The position numbers and the translations under genes are program-made. This document shows, one piece after another, positions 61,599-64,000 of a stretch of 64,000 nucleotides of DNA (within the stretch, counting starts at the first letter, position 1; every line of letters begins with the position of its first letter). Source of the DNA: Galactobacter sp052108535 (GTDB taxonomy: Bacteria; Actinomycetota; Actinomycetes; Actinomycetales; Micrococcaceae); contig JBQDZM010000003.1 of assembly GCA_052108535.1 (NCBI GenBank), positions 62,001 to 126,000 on the forward strand. Reading direction: 5' to 3'. Below the pieces are notes generated by a model. The model was given only the letters and a program-made list of their open reading frames with translations, searched no databases and was not told the DNA's origin.

Positions 61599-61981
61599 TC
61601 GGCACCACCTTCTTCGTCGCGGCGGAGATTGAGACGAACGCGCACGTCCTCGGGGTCCACCTGGACCTCATCACGGCGGGACAACCACCATGAGCGATAG
61701 ATCAGGCCGAGCATGAACGCGGTCATGGCGAACGTGATCACGATGGACGTCAGGATCAGGGCTTGCGGCAGCGGGTCCGAGTAGTCCTCCGGAGCCGTGG
61801 ACTCGTCATAGATCGGCGCAAGACCCGGTACCCCACCCGTGGCGAGGATCAGCAGGTTCACGCCGTTACCGAGCAGGATGATGCCCAACAACACGCGGGT
61901 CAGCGAACGTTCCGTAATCAGGTAGATGCCGGTGGCCACGAGCACTCCCATGATCACCAGCAGGGTGACGTTGACGGTCAT
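61595..61981 (-). CDS. mnhC: Na+/H+ antiporter subunit MnhC/MrpC
   Basis: A 128-residue NuoK-like subunit with three helices (LLVIMGVLVATGIYLITE, RVLLGIILLGNGVNLLILATGG, ALILTSIVITFAMTAFMLGL). PLPQALILTSIVI is the MrpC block. ATG 61981 overlaps the mnhA stop as ATGA. The frame is open to 62203, inside mnhA, which is not coding. Confidence 0.94.
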   Translation of the reverse strand: MTVNVTLLVIMGVLVATGIYLITERSLTRVLLGIILLGNGVNLLILATGGVPGLAPIYDESTAPEDYSDPLPQALILTSIVITFAMTAFMLGLIYRSWWLSRRDEVQVDPEDVRVRLNLRRDEEGGAE

Positions 61982-64000
61982 CGCTCCTCCTCCCCGGTTC
62001 GTGTGCTGGTCATGATGTCCGACGGCGGTGGCGACTTCGCCACCACCGGCACCGCGCCGGTGGCCGGCGCGATATCCGCGACCACGACGTCGCGGCGATG
62101 GTCGAGTTCGGCACCCAAGGAGGTCAGGACGTCGAGCACAAGCCCAAGCACCACCAGGTACACGCCGATGTCGAAGGCCGTTCCGGTGACGAAGGTGTGC
62201 CAACCGAAGAACCAGAAGTCGAAGTAGGCCGACTGGAAGATGTGGCCACCGAAGAAGACCGGAGCCACCACCGTGAGTGCCGCGATCCCGAGGCCGGTAC
62301 CCATCAGGGTGCCCGGTCCAATCCGGATCGCCTCGAAGAGTTCCACGCGGCCGCCGGCCAGGTAACGCAGGGCCAGAGCCAGGCCAGCCACCAAACCGCC
62401 GGAGAAACCGCCGCCGGGGGTGTTGTGTCCCGTCAGCAGCAGGTACACAGAGATCAGCATCAGGGTGTGGAAGAGCAGCCTGGTGATGACCTCCACGATG
62501 ATGGAACGGCGTTCAGGGGCCAACGTCTTACCCGCAACGAGCCAGTTGTTCCGCGGCTCGTCCTCCGCCACGGACCCAAACACCTTGGCGATACGGTGAC
62601 GGGTTCCACGGTTCAGGCTGCGGTCCACGCTGCCCACCGGGATCTCGCGGCGGCTGGGAACGCGGTCCCCACGGCCCGTCACGAAGATGAGCGAGGCGAC
62701 GCCCGTGGCCGCGGCCGCGAGCACCGTGATCTCACCGAAGGTATCCCAACCACGCAGATCCACCAGGGTCACGTTGATGATGTTCTTCCCGTGCCCGCCG
62801 AGGAAGGCCAGATCAGGCATCGACAACGAGATGGGGTCTGCCGTCCGGGAACCCATGGCAAGAGCGGCCACCGCCACAACCACGACGGCGAACCCAACGG
62901 AGATGATGATCCGAACCAACCGGTTCCCGGGCCGGGCCTGCTTGCGGCTGCCAGGTTCACGTTTGCCGTCCATCCGGGCGGGCAACACGCGCAAAGCCAA
63001 CACGATCGCGATGAGAGACACCGTCTCCACCAACAACTGCGTGACCGCGAGATCGGGTGCTCCCTGGAAAGCGAAGAGCGCAGCCATGCCGTAACCGGTC
63101 ACCGAAACCATCAGCACGGCCATGAAACGCTTGTTGGCCCGCACCGCGCCGATGGCGCCAGCGACCATGCACGCTCCGATGAAGACCTGGACCAGGCTGT
63201 CCGCCCAGACGATCTGGTTTCCGCTTGGCCACGTGAGGTCCAGCATCAGGCCGGCGGCCAACGGAGCCACCATGGCCACCGCCACGATCACCAACACGTA
63301 GTAGCTCAGCTGACCGCGCTGCACGGTACCCGTGACCCAGCAGGCCACCCGGTCCACGCCGGAGAGGCAGGCTTGGTAGGCCCGGCTCGCTGAGAGCGGG
63401 AACTCCATCTTGGCCTGGATCTTCTCGACCGGCTTGCGGATCAGGAAGAGACCGGCGCCGAGCGCAATGACGATGGCGCTCAGACCGAGCGGAAGTGTGA
63501 AGCCGTGCCACAGGGCCAGATGCTCAAGGTGGACCCTGTGGCCGGGCGTCCCGAGCGATTGGGCGTAGTGCTCCAGGGCAGGCGAGACCCGCCCGGGCAG
63601 CAGGCCAAGCGCCAAGGAGCAGGCCGTGAGCAGCAGAATCGGCGCGATCATCCAGAACGGAGTGGCGTGACTCGGCGTGATGGCCACACCAGGCTTGGTC
63701 GCGAAGGCGCCCCAGACGAAGCGTGCGGAATAGGCAAAGGTCAGAATGGAGCCGAGCACCACCACGGCGATCACGCCGGCGGCGCCGGCTGAACTGAACC
63801 CCGCGTCGTGAGGCAGCTCCACCAAGGCACCCAAGACGGATTCCTTGGCCACAAATCCCAGCAGCGGCGGGAAGCCCGCCATGGACGCTGCTGAGAAACA
63901 GGCCGCCGCGAAGAGCCACGGGTTGGAACGCCACAAGCCGGAGAGCCCGCGCAGGTCACGCGTACACGTTCCGTGGTCGATGGCGCCAACGATCAGGAAG
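61978..64000 (-). CDS. mnhA: Na+/H+ antiporter subunit A (fused MnhA/MnhB), N-terminus cut by window edge
   Basis: The frame runs from the right edge (DHGTCTRDLRGLSGLWRSNP) to 61978, 674 residues visible. The NuoL-like domain continues with ACFSAASMAGFPPLLGFVAKE. A middle part (LLVETVSLIAIVLALRVLPAR) is the MrpA DUF4040 region. The C-terminal 170 residues (IIVEVITRLLFHTLMLISVYLLLTGHNTPGGGFSGGLVAG) are MrpB, fused as in many Gram-positives. About 300 N-terminal residues are missing. It is the first Mrp gene visible here. The TTG at 63936 is internal, not a start. Confidence 0.94.
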   Translation of the reverse strand, partial: FLIVGAIDHGTCTRDLRGLSGLWRSNPWLFAAACFSAASMAGFPPLLGFVAKESVLGALVELPHDAGFSSAGAAGVIAVVVLGSILTFAYSARFVWGAFATKPGVAITPSHATPFWMIAPILLLTACSLALGLLPGRVSPALEHYAQSLGTPGHRVHLEHLALWHGFTLPLGLSAIVIALGAGLFLIRKPVEKIQAKMEFPLSASRAYQACLSGVDRVACWVTGTVQRGQLSYYVLVIVAVAMVAPLAAGLMLDLTWPSGNQIVWADSLVQVFIGACMVAGAIGAVRANKRFMAVLMVSVTGYGMAALFAFQGAPDLAVTQLLVETVSLIAIVLALRVLPARMDGKREPGSRKQARPGNRLVRIIISVGFAVVVVAVAALAMGSRTADPISLSMPDLAFLGGHGKNIINVTLVDLRGWDTFGEITVLAAAATGVASLIFVTGRGDRVPSRREIPVGSVDRSLNRGTRHRIAKVFGSVAEDEPRNNWLVAGKTLAPERRSIIVEVITRLLFHTLMLISVYLLLTGHNTPGGGFSGGLVAGLALALRYLAGGRVELFEAIRIGPGTLMGTGLGIAALTVVAPVFFGGHIFQSAYFDFWFFGWHTFVTGTAFDIGVYLVVLGLVLDVLTSLGAELDHRRDVVVADIAPATGAVPVVAKSPPPSDIMTSTRTGEEER

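Noticed and set aside
62098..63393. 431-codon open frame antisense to mnhA
   Set aside because: Shadow of mnhA; His/Gln/Asp-rich composition without motifs.

Overview
The window is a stretch of high-GC actinobacterial chromosome, most likely from a member of the Micrococcaceae/Micrococcales. The evidence is the gene content (Tad pilus locus, HspR-type heat shock locus, DUF3073, DUF4244, MarP-like protease), the many TANNNT promoters that sit about 7 nt before a start codon (leaderless mRNAs), and gene order. The part from topA to the ponA/phosphoesterase pair follows the order of the Mycobacterium tuberculosis block Rv3646c-Rv3683 (topA, helicase, tad genes, acs, marP, NUDIX, nth, crp, ridA, DUF4177, ponA2, phosphoesterase), with losses and local inversions. 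Nearly everything is chromosomal housekeeping. I saw no rRNA or tRNA gene, CRISPR array, prophage or complete insertion sequence.

Layout. 1-9491: ppx (cut by the left edge), topA, an ArsR-like regulator, a SAM methyltransferase, a GNAT acetyltransferase and an MrfA-type helicase. 9554-10577: gluconokinase and a decayed toxin/antitoxin pair. 10646-15708: a seven-gene Tad/Flp pilus operon on the minus strand, divergent from a Pol I-like DNA polymerase (15813-17441). 17571-28779: NUDIX and nth, acs, marP, crp, NUDIX, ridA, a DUF4177 protein, ponA and a metallophosphoesterase. 28807-35596: purC and purD, asparaginase, an SCP2-like protein, a two-TM protein, purM, a sirtuin broken by an assembly gap, and DUF3073. 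35755-45489: clpB, an intergenic tandem repeat array, two lipoproteins, trmB, then hspR, dnaJ, grpE and dnaK with HspR (HAIR) operators. 45877-55000: mixed genes (methyltransferase, LysE exporter, a repeat-flanked nuclease-fold gene, LMW phosphatase, kinase, cardiolipin synthase, PabC-like lyase, and a membrane protein with N-terminal DATxVG repeats). 55042-58233: an HMP/thiamine ECF transporter (YkoE-D-C type) under a TPP riboswitch. 58330-64000: a DUF4235 protein and a Mrp/Mnh Na+/H+ antiporter operon (A/B fusion, C, D, E, F, G) that runs off the right edge.

How the parts work together. HspR, encoded last in the dnaK locus, probably represses dnaK and clpB through the HAIR sites. TPP shuts off the thiamine-precursor importer. 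CRP probably regulates its own gene. The Tad operon makes a thin pilus that serves in adhesion or, as reported for Micrococcus luteus, DNA uptake.

The most interesting non-genic signals are these: a 12-mer, ATGCCCGACGGC, that is strongly over-represented and twice arranged as inverted pairs; very long perfect palindromes (40, 54 and 30 bp); a 50/160-bp tandem array upstream of clpB; hairpin-bearing direct repeats on both sides of an AbiEi/DUF559-like gene; in-frame minisatellites in two adjacent tad genes; and an assembly gap whose two flanks are identical over 55 bp.
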